Assembly: GCA_044371535.1 (NCBI GenBank)
Contig: JBILTL010000001.1
Span: forward strand, 1-64,000
Length of the DNA: 64,000 bases
Reading direction: 5' to 3'
Source of the DNA: CAIZGX01 sp044371535
GTDB taxonomy: Bacteria; Bacteroidota; Bacteroidia; Flavobacteriales_D; Sanyastnellaceae
Below the pieces are notes generated by a model. It was given only the letters and a program-made list of their open reading frames with translations. It searched no databases and had not been told where the DNA came from. This document shows positions 23,135 to 31,191 of the stretch, one piece after another (within the stretch, counting starts at the first letter, position 1; every line of letters begins with the position of its first letter). The translations under genes were made by a program, and so were the position numbers.

Positions 23135-24466
23135 CTAATTTCCGCTCGAATATTCCATTTCGGCCATATAACGGGCGTCGCGCATGATCATGGTATCGAG
23201 GGAAACCTTATTCACCTTGGCTTTTTCCTCAATGGCCTTCACCCAATTTGGGTCAGAAAGGATATTATTCTTGAATTTTTGCACGCGCAATTCAAACGAA
23301 TCTATGTTCTCTTCCAAAACGAAATACTTGTAGGCGTTCGAAATAAATCCCCATCCCAACTTGTCCATGTTACACTCGGTTGCCATGATGAAGACAACGT
23401 CTGACTTCTCAATCTCTTTCATTTGTGAAAGGGGATCGGAGTTCGTGGTGATGCCTGAAGGTCGCTGATGCAACTGCTTGTTGTAGAAGTAAAAATTCAA
23501 TTCAGAAAAAATATCCGGCGCCCATGGCAATTGCATCAAATTGAAGAAGTAACTGTCGGAAATCACTGCTACTTTGGGTTGAATGCCTTTGTTTCCAAAG
23601 TCTACGCTGTACTTCATGTTGACTCCCACCCGTGGATAAGCCATCGGAAGAACATCTATTGGCCAATACAAATTCATTCCCAAGCCAATGTCGTCGTCTA
23701 CACTTTCCATGGTTGTTTGAAGCGGTAAATTCTTCTTGTCCCACCCAAACTCGTTCATCTCCTTTCCGAAAAGATTCATACAATAATTCACCAACGAATC
23801 GGCTGCTAAAGTTGCACCATATTGACTCCAATGAATACCAGTCTTTGGGAAAAGTGGTGCAGGCGTTTTGCCCTTCATTTCACGAAACCATTTTCCGAAA
23901 TCGACGTGCTGAATGCCTTTTGCCTTCAATCCTTTCTGGTATTCCGAATAATAACTTCTGTCGGAAACCACAGGAAATTCATCGGGAATGTATTCCGGAT
24001 AAAACGAAGCCTTCCCGGGATTTAATACTACCACTAGCTCAATGCCTTTTTCTTTCAATTTATTTTGAAGGGCATTCAGCATAACCAAGTTCGAATCGAC
24101 TTTCGATTGACTCACCTCTTCCGCACCGCGAAAGGCATTGATGTATTTGATCTCGTACAAATAATCTTCTTTCCCGATAATAACTCCGTTGGCCTTTGCC
24201 TTTCCGAAAAGTGAATATGCAATCTGATTGTGAATGCGAACGGCAGTATTGCGAAATCCGAATTGTTCGTTGATGTAGTTGTTCCTGTTTTCTTGGTAGG
24301 TCCCGCTGAACCACGACTCTGCAGTCAATGAATCTTTTGCTGTTGGAACAATGGAACCGAAAAGATATCCCACTTCAACAAACGGTTTCACCATTTGAAT
24401 CATGGGAAGAAACATTCCGAGGAGAACGATCGAGAACAAGACGGTATGAAAGCGGTTGTTCTTCAT
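23135..24466 (-). CDS. AlgX/AlgJ-like SGNH acetyltransferase-related protein
   Basis: 443 residues with an N-terminal membrane anchor (HTVLFSIVLLGMFLPMI) and an exported SGNH-like domain: VISDSYFF (likely nucleophile Ser, about residue 285) and GIHWSQYG with His (about residue 215). Such proteins take acetyl groups handed over by an MBOAT partner and put them on an exopolysaccharide. The MBOAT gene is directly upstream, with stop and start sharing one nucleotide. The polysaccharide target is unknown. Confidence 0.85.
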   Translation of the reverse strand: MKNNRFHTVLFSIVLLGMFLPMIQMVKPFVEVGYLFGSIVPTAKDSLTAESWFSGTYQENRNNYINEQFGFRNTAVRIHNQIAYSLFGKAKANGVIIGKEDYLYEIKYINAFRGAEEVSQSKVDSNLVMLNALQNKLKEKGIELVVVLNPGKASFYPEYIPDEFPVVSDRSYYSEYQKGLKAKGIQHVDFGKWFREMKGKTPAPLFPKTGIHWSQYGATLAADSLVNYCMNLFGKEMNEFGWDKKNLPLQTTMESVDDDIGLGMNLYWPIDVLPMAYPRVGVNMKYSVDFGNKGIQPKVAVISDSYFFNLMQLPWAPDIFSELNFYFYNKQLHQRPSGITTNSDPLSQMKEIEKSDVVFIMATECNMDKLGWGFISNAYKYFVLEENIDSFELRVQKFKNNILSDPNWVKAIEEKAKVNKVSLDTMIMRDARYMAEMEYSSGN

Positions 24467-25917
24467 TAGAATCGGAAATAAATGAAGGGGTTAAATCCGC
24501 TTGCCGTGATGTAGCTCAACGACAAAACAAATAGGGCTGCTGAAACTACTGTCAATGCTAGATGTCCAGCGTTTCCTATACTTCGCTGACCGAATACGGC
24601 ATCTTGAAATTTCGTTGTTTTTGGAAGGAGTAAGAAGAATGAAAACAAAGTCGCCAATGCGGCTATGAGCATCCATTCGGAATCAATTTTCACATCAACC
24701 GTTCCATGCGCAGAGAACATGGCTCCCACATATCCCCAAGCCAAGTGCAAATCTTCCACACGGAAAAACACCCACCCGATTACTACCACGACAAACGTGA
24801 ACGCTACGCGTGTTAGTTTACCGATGGAACCAAACCAACGAATTAAAAATGCACGTTCTAAAACCAAGAACAGTCCGTGCCAAGCGCCCCAGATGATGTA
24901 GTTCCAAGAAGCTCCGTGCCACAATCCGGAAAGCAAAAACACTAACCATAGATTGAAATACAAACGTCCTTTGCTCACCTTGTTTCCACCTAAAGGAATG
25001 TAGAGGTAATTGCGCATCCAGCTACCCAAGGTCATATGCCAACGTCTCCAGAATTCAGTAATGTTTTGCGAGATATACGGATTGTTGAAGTTCTCTGGGA
25101 ATTTGAAACCGATCATTCTTCCTATACCAATCGCCATGTCGGAATAACCGCTGAAGTCGAAATAAATTTGAAGCGTGTATGAAATCGCCGCCAGCCAAGC
25201 GGTTCCTGCGGCCAAGGTATTCGGATCAAGCGCACCAGCGCCTGTTTCGGCATTGCCATAGATGCTGTCTGCAAAGGCCGCCAGCGCATTGGCTATTAGA
25301 ACCTTTTTTCCTAACCCGATACAAAATCTATAAAAACCGAGCAAACGTTCGGTACTGTTTTCTGTCTTCGAACGATCGGGAATTTGATCGGCAATGTCGT
25401 GGTACCTGATTATAGGACCTGCAATTAATTTCGGAAAAAGAATGATGTACAACTGATAGTCCCAGAAATTTTTCAAAGGCTTGTGCACCCTTCTGAACAC
25501 ATCTACCACGTAGGTCAGCGTTTCAAACGTGTAAAATGAAATACCTATCGGAAGCACCAACTTCGTCCACGGGATGCTGCTTTCCAACCCCACTCCCTTC
25601 ATGGCCACATTCACATTCTCGATGAAGAAGTTCATGTATTTGAAATACACCAACAGACCCAAGTTCATGATAACCGAAAAAACCAAAAGTGCTTTTCTTT
25701 CTGTCTCGTTCTTGCTTCGATCCATTCTTCCCACCAAGAAAAAATCGATGAGGGTAGTTCCAATAATGACGAAGATAAATTTCGGCGCACCCCATGCGTA
25801 GAAGAACACGCTTGACAGCAATAAGAAGGCATTCTTGAATTTCTTCGGACATATCCAATACAGCAGCAGAAAGGCTGGGAGGAAGATGGTTAGGAAGATT
25901 GCTGAGGAAAAAACCAT
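24466..25917 (-). CDS. MBOAT family O-acyltransferase (AlgI-like)
   Basis: About 483 residues with roughly ten membrane segments. Has the MBOAT catalytic His in LWHGASWNYIIWGAWHG (about residues 305-321) and the typical ENFNNPY...ITEFWRRWH region before it. It moves acetyl groups across the inner membrane for the AlgX-like partner downstream. The ATG at 25917 gives the family-like start MVFSSAIFL. A TATATTTG box lies 4 nt before the ATG, and a phased decamer repeat lies behind it. Confidence 0.93.
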   Translation of the reverse strand: MVFSSAIFLTIFLPAFLLLYWICPKKFKNAFLLLSSVFFYAWGAPKFIFVIIGTTLIDFFLVGRMDRSKNETERKALLVFSVIMNLGLLVYFKYMNFFIENVNVAMKGVGLESSIPWTKLVLPIGISFYTFETLTYVVDVFRRVHKPLKNFWDYQLYIILFPKLIAGPIIRYHDIADQIPDRSKTENSTERLLGFYRFCIGLGKKVLIANALAAFADSIYGNAETGAGALDPNTLAAGTAWLAAISYTLQIYFDFSGYSDMAIGIGRMIGFKFPENFNNPYISQNITEFWRRWHMTLGSWMRNYLYIPLGGNKVSKGRLYFNLWLVFLLSGLWHGASWNYIIWGAWHGLFLVLERAFLIRWFGSIGKLTRVAFTFVVVVIGWVFFRVEDLHLAWGYVGAMFSAHGTVDVKIDSEWMLIAALATLFSFFLLLPKTTKFQDAVFGQRSIGNAGHLALTVVSAALFVLSLSYITASGFNPFIYFRF

Positions 25918-25921
25918 CTCA

Positions 25922-25929
25922 CAAATATA
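25922..25929 (-). promoter_or_regulatory. -7 box 4 nt before MBOAT start
   Basis: Minus strand TATATTTG, TGAG, ATG. Same arrangement as the CPBP gene promoter at 8882-8889. Confidence 0.6.
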
Positions 25930-25942
25930 AGGTGCTTTGAAA

Positions 25943-25982
25943 GTTAAGAGAAGGGAAGAAAAGTTAAGAAAGGGGAACAAAT
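25943..25982. repeat. Four 10-bp phased purine repeats upstream of MBOAT promoter
   Basis: Decamers gttaagagaa, gggaagaaaa, gttaagaaag and gggaacaaat in exact 10-nt register, alternating two types. It mirrors the block at 8903-8942 with the types in a different order. Confidence 0.75.
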
Positions 25983-26115
25983 CACTTCGTGATCAATTCT
26001 TCGAATCAATCGCGTTGCGATCAATCGTTCCGATAAATCCGTAGGATTGATCACCGTAGGTGATTGATTGCACAGCAATTGATCTGACAACGTCAGATTG
26101 ATCACCGCAGGTGAT
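25981..26115. repeat. Mini-hairpin array with polarity switch, atcaat/attgat family
   Basis: Left half: CAC-TTC-GTG, TC-TTC-GA, CGC-GTT-GCG, CG-TTC-CG with atcaat spacers. Centre: ataaa then TCC-GTA-GGA. Right half: CACC-GTA-GGTG, TGC-ACA-GCA, CTGAC-AAC-GTCAG, CACC-GCA-GGTG with attgat spacers. The last att runs straight into the -7 box of the phosphomutase gene. Confidence 0.92.
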
Positions 26116-26123
26116 TATATTTG
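26116..26123 (+). promoter_or_regulatory. -7 box of phosphosugar mutase gene
   Basis: TATATTTG abuts the end of the hairpin array and lies 16 nt before the ATG at 26140. Confidence 0.55.
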
Positions 26124-26139
26124 TTTCAAACAAAGAGAA

Positions 26140-27960
26140 ATGACCCCCTTAGAATCCGCAAAAGAAAAAGCTGCACTTTGGAAAACATACGACCTAGACG
26201 CAGAGACACGTGTAGAGATTGAACGCATGGAGCGTGAAGACGAGAAGTTGTTTATTGATTCGTTTTATTCCGATTTGGAATTTGGGACAGGAGGATTGCG
26301 CGGCGTCATGGGTGTGGGAAGCATGCGCATGAACAAGTATACCGTGGGTATGGCTACGCAGGGATTGGCGAATTATATTTTGAAACACCATGCGCAAGTG
26401 GGTGGAGAGGGTTCGGTGGCGATCGCGTATGATTCGAGAAATAACTCGAGTTACTTCGCGCAAATTGCTGCAGATATTTTAGCTGAAAACGGCATACGCG
26501 TTTATCTCTTTTCTGAATTGCGTCCGACTCCGTTGTTGTCGTTTACCGTTCGTGAATTGAAATGCACTGCGGGTATTGTTATAACCGCTTCACACAATCC
26601 GAAAGAGTACAACGGGTATAAGGTTTATTGGAGCGATGGTGGGCAGATATTGCCGCCGAATGACAAAGGGATAATCACCGAGGTTAAGATTGCCATGACT
26701 GGCAAAGATTCTTCGAAAGATGCAAATGCTTTGCAAGATGTTGCACAAGATGCACCTTCGGTGCAAGATGCTACGCAAGATGCGATGCAAGATTCCTTCG
26801 GAAAGAGGGGAATGATAAACGAAGTGCCTCAGGCTGTTGAGGAAAAATATTTGGAATTGGTGCGCGGTCTTACCTTATCTGAAGAGGCAGTGAAGCAAGA
26901 GAAAGATATTTCCATTGTGTATACCTCTATACATGGTTCGGGGATAACGTTGGTGCCGAAGACGTTGTCTGCGTTGGGATTTTCGAATGTGAGTGTGGTG
27001 GAAGAGCAGGCGGTGCCCGATGGAAATTTCCCGACAGTGGAGTCTCCAAATCCGGAAGAGAAGTCAGCTATGAAAATGGCGTTGGAGTTGGGAGAGAAGG
27101 TGAATGCTGAATTGGTTTTGGGAACAGATCCAGATACCGATCGCGTGGGATTGGCGGTGAGAAATGATCAGAATGAATTGGTATTGATCAATGGTAATCA
27201 AGCGGGAAGCTTGTTGGTGTATTATCGTTTGTTGGTCGGAAAGGAAAAAGGAAAATTACCTGAACATCCGTTTATTGGAAAGACCATTGTTACCACTGAA
27301 TTGATTGCGCGCATTGCGGAATCGTTCGGGGTGCCGTGTTACGACACGTTAACGGGATTCAAGTTTATAGCGGGACTCATTAAAGAAAAAGAAGGGAAGG
27401 AAAATTTCGTAGCGGGAGGAGAAGAAAGCTACGGCTATTTAGTAAGTGATTTCGTTCGCGACAAGGATGCGGCTTTGTCGGCGGTTCAGTTTGCAGAGAT
27501 CGCAGCTTACGCGAAGAGCAAAGGAACATCGATATGGGGAATGTTGAAAGACCTTTACCTGCAACACGGCGTGTTTCAGGAAGAGTTGGTAAGCATTACA
27601 TTGAAGGGAATCGACGGTGTTGCGCAGATTCAAAGCATGATGTCGCGTCTTCGCACCACCCCTCCCAAAACCCTTGGCGGAGTAGCCCTTGCAGAATTGC
27701 ACGATGTGAAAGCAGGCACCTGCAAAAACATGACTACCGGAGAAACTACGACACTCCCCTATCCAAGTTCAGACGTCTTGCAATTCATCTTAACCGACGG
27801 CAGCAAGATTAGCGCTCGCCCGAGTGGAACGGAACCGAAGATTAAGTTTTACTTTTCGCTTCGCAAGGAAGTATCTTCTGCTTCTGAGATTTCTGAAGCG
27901 CAATTTGAGCTTATGCAGAGAATTGAGCTAATTAAAAACGAAATGCTAAATGCGGGGTAA
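26140..27960 (+). CDS. Phosphosugar mutase (phosphoglucomutase/phosphomannomutase) with in-frame repeat insert
   Basis: Interconverts hexose 1- and 6-phosphates, supplying sugar nucleotides. 606 residues, about 30-40 more than usual relatives. Motifs in order: TASHNPKEYNGYK (phosphoserine loop, about residues 152-164), DPDTDRVGLAV (metal loop, about 328-338), GEESYGYLVSDFVRDKDA (sugar loop), RPSGTEPKIKFY (phosphate loop). Residues about 189-221 are a low-complexity insert rich in KD, QD and DA, encoded by a complete aagat-family hairpin array, between domains 1 and 2. ATG 26140 was chosen; the frame upstream runs into another array. Confidence 0.93.
   Translation: MTPLESAKEKAALWKTYDLDAETRVEIERMEREDEKLFIDSFYSDLEFGTGGLRGVMGVGSMRMNKYTVGMATQGLANYILKHHAQVGGEGSVAIAYDSRNNSSYFAQIAADILAENGIRVYLFSELRPTPLLSFTVRELKCTAGIVITASHNPKEYNGYKVYWSDGGQILPPNDKGIITEVKIAMTGKDSSKDANALQDVAQDAPSVQDATQDAMQDSFGKRGMINEVPQAVEEKYLELVRGLTLSEEAVKQEKDISIVYTSIHGSGITLVPKTLSALGFSNVSVVEEQAVPDGNFPTVESPNPEEKSAMKMALELGEKVNAELVLGTDPDTDRVGLAVRNDQNELVLINGNQAGSLLVYYRLLVGKEKGKLPEHPFIGKTIVTTELIARIAESFGVPCYDTLTGFKFIAGLIKEKEGKENFVAGGEESYGYLVSDFVRDKDAALSAVQFAEIAAYAKSKGTSIWGMLKDLYLQHGVFQEELVSITLKGIDGVAQIQSMMSRLRTTPPKTLGGVALAELHDVKAGTCKNMTTGETTTLPYPSSDVLQFILTDGSKISARPSGTEPKIKFYFSLRKEVSSASEISEAQFELMQRIELIKNEMLNAG
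26705..26802 (+). repeat. Mini-hairpin array (aagat family) inside a coding region
   Basis: Seven hairpins with aagat spacers: TC-TTC-GA, GCAAATGCTTTGC, GTTGCAC, GCACC-TTC-GGTGC, GC-TAC-GC, GC-GAT-GC, TCC-TTC-GGA. The structure is the same as the intergenic arrays at 37920, 38553, 50309, 51381 and 58231. It is translated in frame as part of the phosphosugar mutase. Confidence 0.9.
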
Positions 27961-27962
27961 TT

Positions 27963-28183
27963 CCACTACGTGGGTAAATTAAAGTAAATAGCCTGCGGCT
28001 GTAATAAAGAGCAGTCGAGCTTACGACGCAGCGACTTAATTCAATTTACTGCGAAGCAATTTATCCTCCTTCAAATAAGTCCACTTGCGTGGGTAAATTG
28101 AAGTAAATAGCCTACGGCTGTAATTAAGTACAATCCAACTTACGGCGCAGCCACTTACTTTAACTTACACCGAAGGTATTTAT
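27963..28183. repeat. Two tandem ~102-bp hairpin-rich repeats
   Basis: Copies at 27963-28064 and 28081-28183 share order: CCAC-TAC-GTGG (or TTGC loop), gtaaatt...agtaaata, GCC-TGC/TAC-GGC, a taagt-type segment, and a hairpin with GAA loop before atttat. Triloops with C-G closing match the other arrays but the spacers are longer and looser. The element fills the gap between convergent pgm and rmlA genes and includes the rmlA stop. Confidence 0.82.
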
Positions 28184-29040
28184 TTCAATAGCCCCAAAAG
28201 ATAGCCGCCGTACCCACTCTTCACCAACGGTTCCGCCAGTGCAATCAATTCCTCTTGATTGATATACCCCATCCGATAAGCAATCTCTTCAATACACGAA
28301 ATCTTTTGGCCTTGTCTTTGCTCCATAACCTGAACAAACTGTCCCGCCTGCATCAATGATGCAAATGTTCCAGTATCCAGCCAAGCAGTGCCGCGATTAA
28401 AGACAGTTACCGTGAGTTGTCCGCGTTTCAAGTATTCTTGATTCACATCGGTAATCTCGTATTCTCCGCGTGCAGAAGGTTTTAGATTTTTAGCAATTTC
28501 CACTACTGAATTGTCATAGAAATACAATCCAGGAACGGCATAATTGCTTTTCGGTTGTGAGGGTTTTTCTTCAATGGAAATGACTTTCCCTTCCGAATCG
28601 AATTCCACCACACCGTAGCGTTCTGGATCGTTCACGTGATAGGCAAATACTTTTCCGCCAACTACTTCGGTGCTTGCTTGTAATAATTTGCTGAGCCCAC
28701 TCGCGTAAAAAATATTGTCCCCTAATATTAAAGCGACTTTTTCTTTTCCAATGAATTCTTCTCCAATCACAAAAGCTTGCGCAAGTCCATTGGGTTCGGT
28801 TTGTTCAGCGTATTCGAAGGTGCAACCCAATTGAGATCCGTCTCCTAATAATTTTTGAAATCCGGGTAAATCGTGCGGCGTAGAAATAATCAAGATCTCA
28901 CGAATACCCGCCAACATCAATACCGAAAGCGGATAGTAAATCATGGGCTTGTCGTACACCGGCATGAGCTGCTTGCTTACGGCCAAGGTTAACGGATGCA
29001 AGCGCGTTCCTGAACCACCCGCGAGAATTATTCCTTTCAT
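28180..29040 (-). CDS. rfbA: Glucose-1-phosphate thymidylyltransferase
   Basis: Makes dTDP-glucose, the first step toward dTDP-rhamnose. 286 residues, normal length. Signature GGSGTRLHPLT (residues 8-18) with the catalytic Arg, YYPLSVLMLAGIREILII, and GDNIFY metal site (about residues 107-112). 3 bp downstream of rmlB. rmlC is not here and rmlD is at 3471-4298, so the rhamnose genes are split. Confidence 0.96.
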   Translation of the reverse strand: MKGIILAGGSGTRLHPLTLAVSKQLMPVYDKPMIYYPLSVLMLAGIREILIISTPHDLPGFQKLLGDGSQLGCTFEYAEQTEPNGLAQAFVIGEEFIGKEKVALILGDNIFYASGLSKLLQASTEVVGGKVFAYHVNDPERYGVVEFDSEGKVISIEEKPSQPKSNYAVPGLYFYDNSVVEIAKNLKPSARGEYEITDVNQEYLKRGQLTVTVFNRGTAWLDTGTFASLMQAGQFVQVMEQRQGQKISCIEEIAYRMGYINQEELIALAEPLVKSGYGGYLLGLLK

Positions 29041-29043
29041 GGC

Positions 29044-30102
29044 TTAACGATTAACGTATTGATTGTTGTAATAAGTCTGGTACGCACCTGAAGTGACGTT
29101 GTTTAACCACTCGGTATTGTTCAAATACCAATCGACTGTTTTTTCAATGCCTTCTTCAAACTGTAAAGAAGGTTTCCATCCCAATTCATTCATGATTTTG
29201 GTTGAATCTATGGCGTAACGCAAATCGTGTCCCGCGCGGTCGGTGACGAATTGAATCAGCTTTTCCGACTCGCCTTCCGTTCGATTTAATTTACCGTCTA
29301 AAATCTTACACAGCAATTTCACCACATCTATGTTCTTCCATTCATTGAATCCGCCTATGTTGTAGGTCTCTCCTATTTTCCCTTCGTGAAAAACTTTGTC
29401 AATGGCTTTTGCATGATCTTCCACGAACAACCAATCGCGCACATTCTCTCCTTTTCCGTAGACAGGAAGGGGTTTTTGGTGAATGATGTTGTGAATGATG
29501 AGTGGAATTAGTTTTTCTGGAAAGTGATTCGGACCGTAGTTGTTCGAGCAATTGCTTATGACAATTGGAAGTCCGTACGTGTTTCCGTAAGCACGAACAA
29601 AATGGTCGGAAGCCGCTTTGGAAGCGGAATACGGGGAACGCGGATCGTAAGAAGTTTCTTCGGTGAAGAAGTCTTCCGCGTTATGCAGTTCTCCGTACAC
29701 TTCATCGGTAGAAACATGGTAAAAGCGTTTGCCTTCGAAGTTGTTTTTCCAATGTGCAACGGCTGCATTTAACAACGTAACCGTTCCAACCACATTCGTT
29801 TGCACAAACTCCATGGGATTCGTAATGCTTCGGTCTACGTGCGACTCTGCGGCCAAATGAATGACACCATCGAAGTTGTATTTGTCGAATAACGACTGTA
29901 CAAAAGCGGCATCTGCTACATCTCCTTTCTCAAACGCGTAATTCGCAAGATGGTCCACATCTTTGAGATTCTCTAGGTTACCTGCGTAAGTAAGCTTATC
30001 AAGATTTACAACTTTGACATCGGCATGCGTCAACAAAAAATGACGAACCACATGCGAACCAATGAATCCGGCTCCGCCTGTGATAAGAATTGTTTTATAC
30101 AT
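29044..30102 (-). CDS. rfbB: dTDP-glucose 4,6-dehydratase
   Basis: NAD-dependent dehydration of dTDP-glucose to the 4-keto-6-deoxy sugar. 352 residues. GGAGFIGSHV at residues 8-17 (NAD binding), HLAAESHVDRSI, VSTDEVYGEL with the catalytic Asp-Glu pair, YSASKAASDHF (YxxxK) and NCSNNYGP. Followed by rmlA with a 3-bp gap; preceded by gmd with 19 bp between. Confidence 0.96.
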   Translation of the reverse strand: MYKTILITGGAGFIGSHVVRHFLLTHADVKVVNLDKLTYAGNLENLKDVDHLANYAFEKGDVADAAFVQSLFDKYNFDGVIHLAAESHVDRSITNPMEFVQTNVVGTVTLLNAAVAHWKNNFEGKRFYHVSTDEVYGELHNAEDFFTEETSYDPRSPYSASKAASDHFVRAYGNTYGLPIVISNCSNNYGPNHFPEKLIPLIIHNIIHQKPLPVYGKGENVRDWLFVEDHAKAIDKVFHEGKIGETYNIGGFNEWKNIDVVKLLCKILDGKLNRTEGESEKLIQFVTDRAGHDLRYAIDSTKIMNELGWKPSLQFEEGIEKTVDWYLNNTEWLNNVTSGAYQTYYNNQYVNR

Positions 30103-30121
30103 TATAAAGAATTAATAAAAC

Positions 30122-31177
30122 TCAAGCCAATGACTTTAAATCACTCTCAACCATAATTCGAATTAGCTCCTCTATTGACGTCTGTTTTGGGTTCCAACCT
30201 AAATCTTGCATTGCGCTTTTTGGATCTCCAACCAACTCTTCTACTTCACTCGGTCTATACTGTGTCGGGTCAACTTCAACTAAAATTTTTCCAGTTTCTA
30301 AATCAACACCTTTTTCATCTATTCCTACTCCCTGCCATTCAATTTTAATGCCTATGAGATTAAATGCCATTGCACAAAAATAACGGACAGAATAAGATAT
30401 GCCAGTAGCAATTACATAATCCTTTGGAGTGCTATTCTGCAACATTAACCACATGCATTTAACATAGTCTTTAGCATATCCCCAATCTCTTTTCGCATCT
30501 AAATTTCCCAAATACAACTTATCTTGAAGCCCCAATTTGATTCTTGCTACAGACATTGTTATTTTTCTCGTAACAAAGGTTTCTCCTCGCCTTTCACTTT
30601 CATGATTAAACATAATTCCGTTAACCGCGAAAAAACCGTATGCCTCCCTATAATTTTTCGTTATCCAAAATGCATATAACTTCGCAACTCCATAGGGAGA
30701 ACGAGGATAAAAAGGAGTTTTTTCATTTTGAGGAACCTCCGTTACCTTTCCATACAATTCACTCGTTGAGGCTTGATATATTCTACACGTTTTCTCGAGA
30801 TTTGTTAAACGAACAGCCTCCAACACTCGCAAGGCTCCAAGAGCATCAACCTCGGAAGTATACTCAGGAACTTCAAAAGAAACTTTAACATGACTTTGAG
30901 CCCCTAGATTGTAAATTTCATCTGGTTGTATTTTTCCGATTATAGATATTAATGATGATAAATCCGTTAAATCGCCATAGTGCAATTCCAACCTTCTTTC
31001 TTTACTGGTATCAATAATCCAATTATTAAAATATAAGTGCTCTATTCTTTTAGTATTAAAGCTTGACGATCTTCTAATTAGACCATGCACCTCATAATTC
31101 ATTTCTAACAAGAATTCAGCTAAATAAGATCCGTCTTGTCCGGTTATTCCTGTAATAAATGCAACTTTTTTTTTCAT
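30122..31177 (-). CDS. gmd: GDP-mannose 4,6-dehydratase
   Basis: Converts GDP-mannose to the 4-keto-6-deoxy intermediate of GDP-fucose and related sugars. 351 residues. GITGQDGSYLAEFLLE (residues 9-24), NLGAQSHV, ASTSELYGKV, YGVAKLYAFW (YxxxK), HESERRGETFVTRKI, and DPTQYRPSEVEELVGD near the C-terminus are all typical. Codons are clearly more A/T-rich than those of the flanking rml and kinase genes, as in the next gene, suggesting the pair arrived together by transfer. No GDP-fucose synthase is adjacent. Confidence 0.95.
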   Translation of the reverse strand: MKKKVAFITGITGQDGSYLAEFLLEMNYEVHGLIRRSSSFNTKRIEHLYFNNWIIDTSKERRLELHYGDLTDLSSLISIIGKIQPDEIYNLGAQSHVKVSFEVPEYTSEVDALGALRVLEAVRLTNLEKTCRIYQASTSELYGKVTEVPQNEKTPFYPRSPYGVAKLYAFWITKNYREAYGFFAVNGIMFNHESERRGETFVTRKITMSVARIKLGLQDKLYLGNLDAKRDWGYAKDYVKCMWLMLQNSTPKDYVIATGISYSVRYFCAMAFNLIGIKIEWQGVGIDEKGVDLETGKILVEVDPTQYRPSEVEELVGDPKSAMQDLGWNPKQTSIEELIRIMVESDLKSLA

Positions 31178-31191
31178 TCTTTAAATAAAGT

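Noticed and set aside
26098..26139. Longer phosphomutase start at TTG 26098
   Set aside because: The added residues are encoded by the hairpin array and promoter; ATG 26140 fits the family start.
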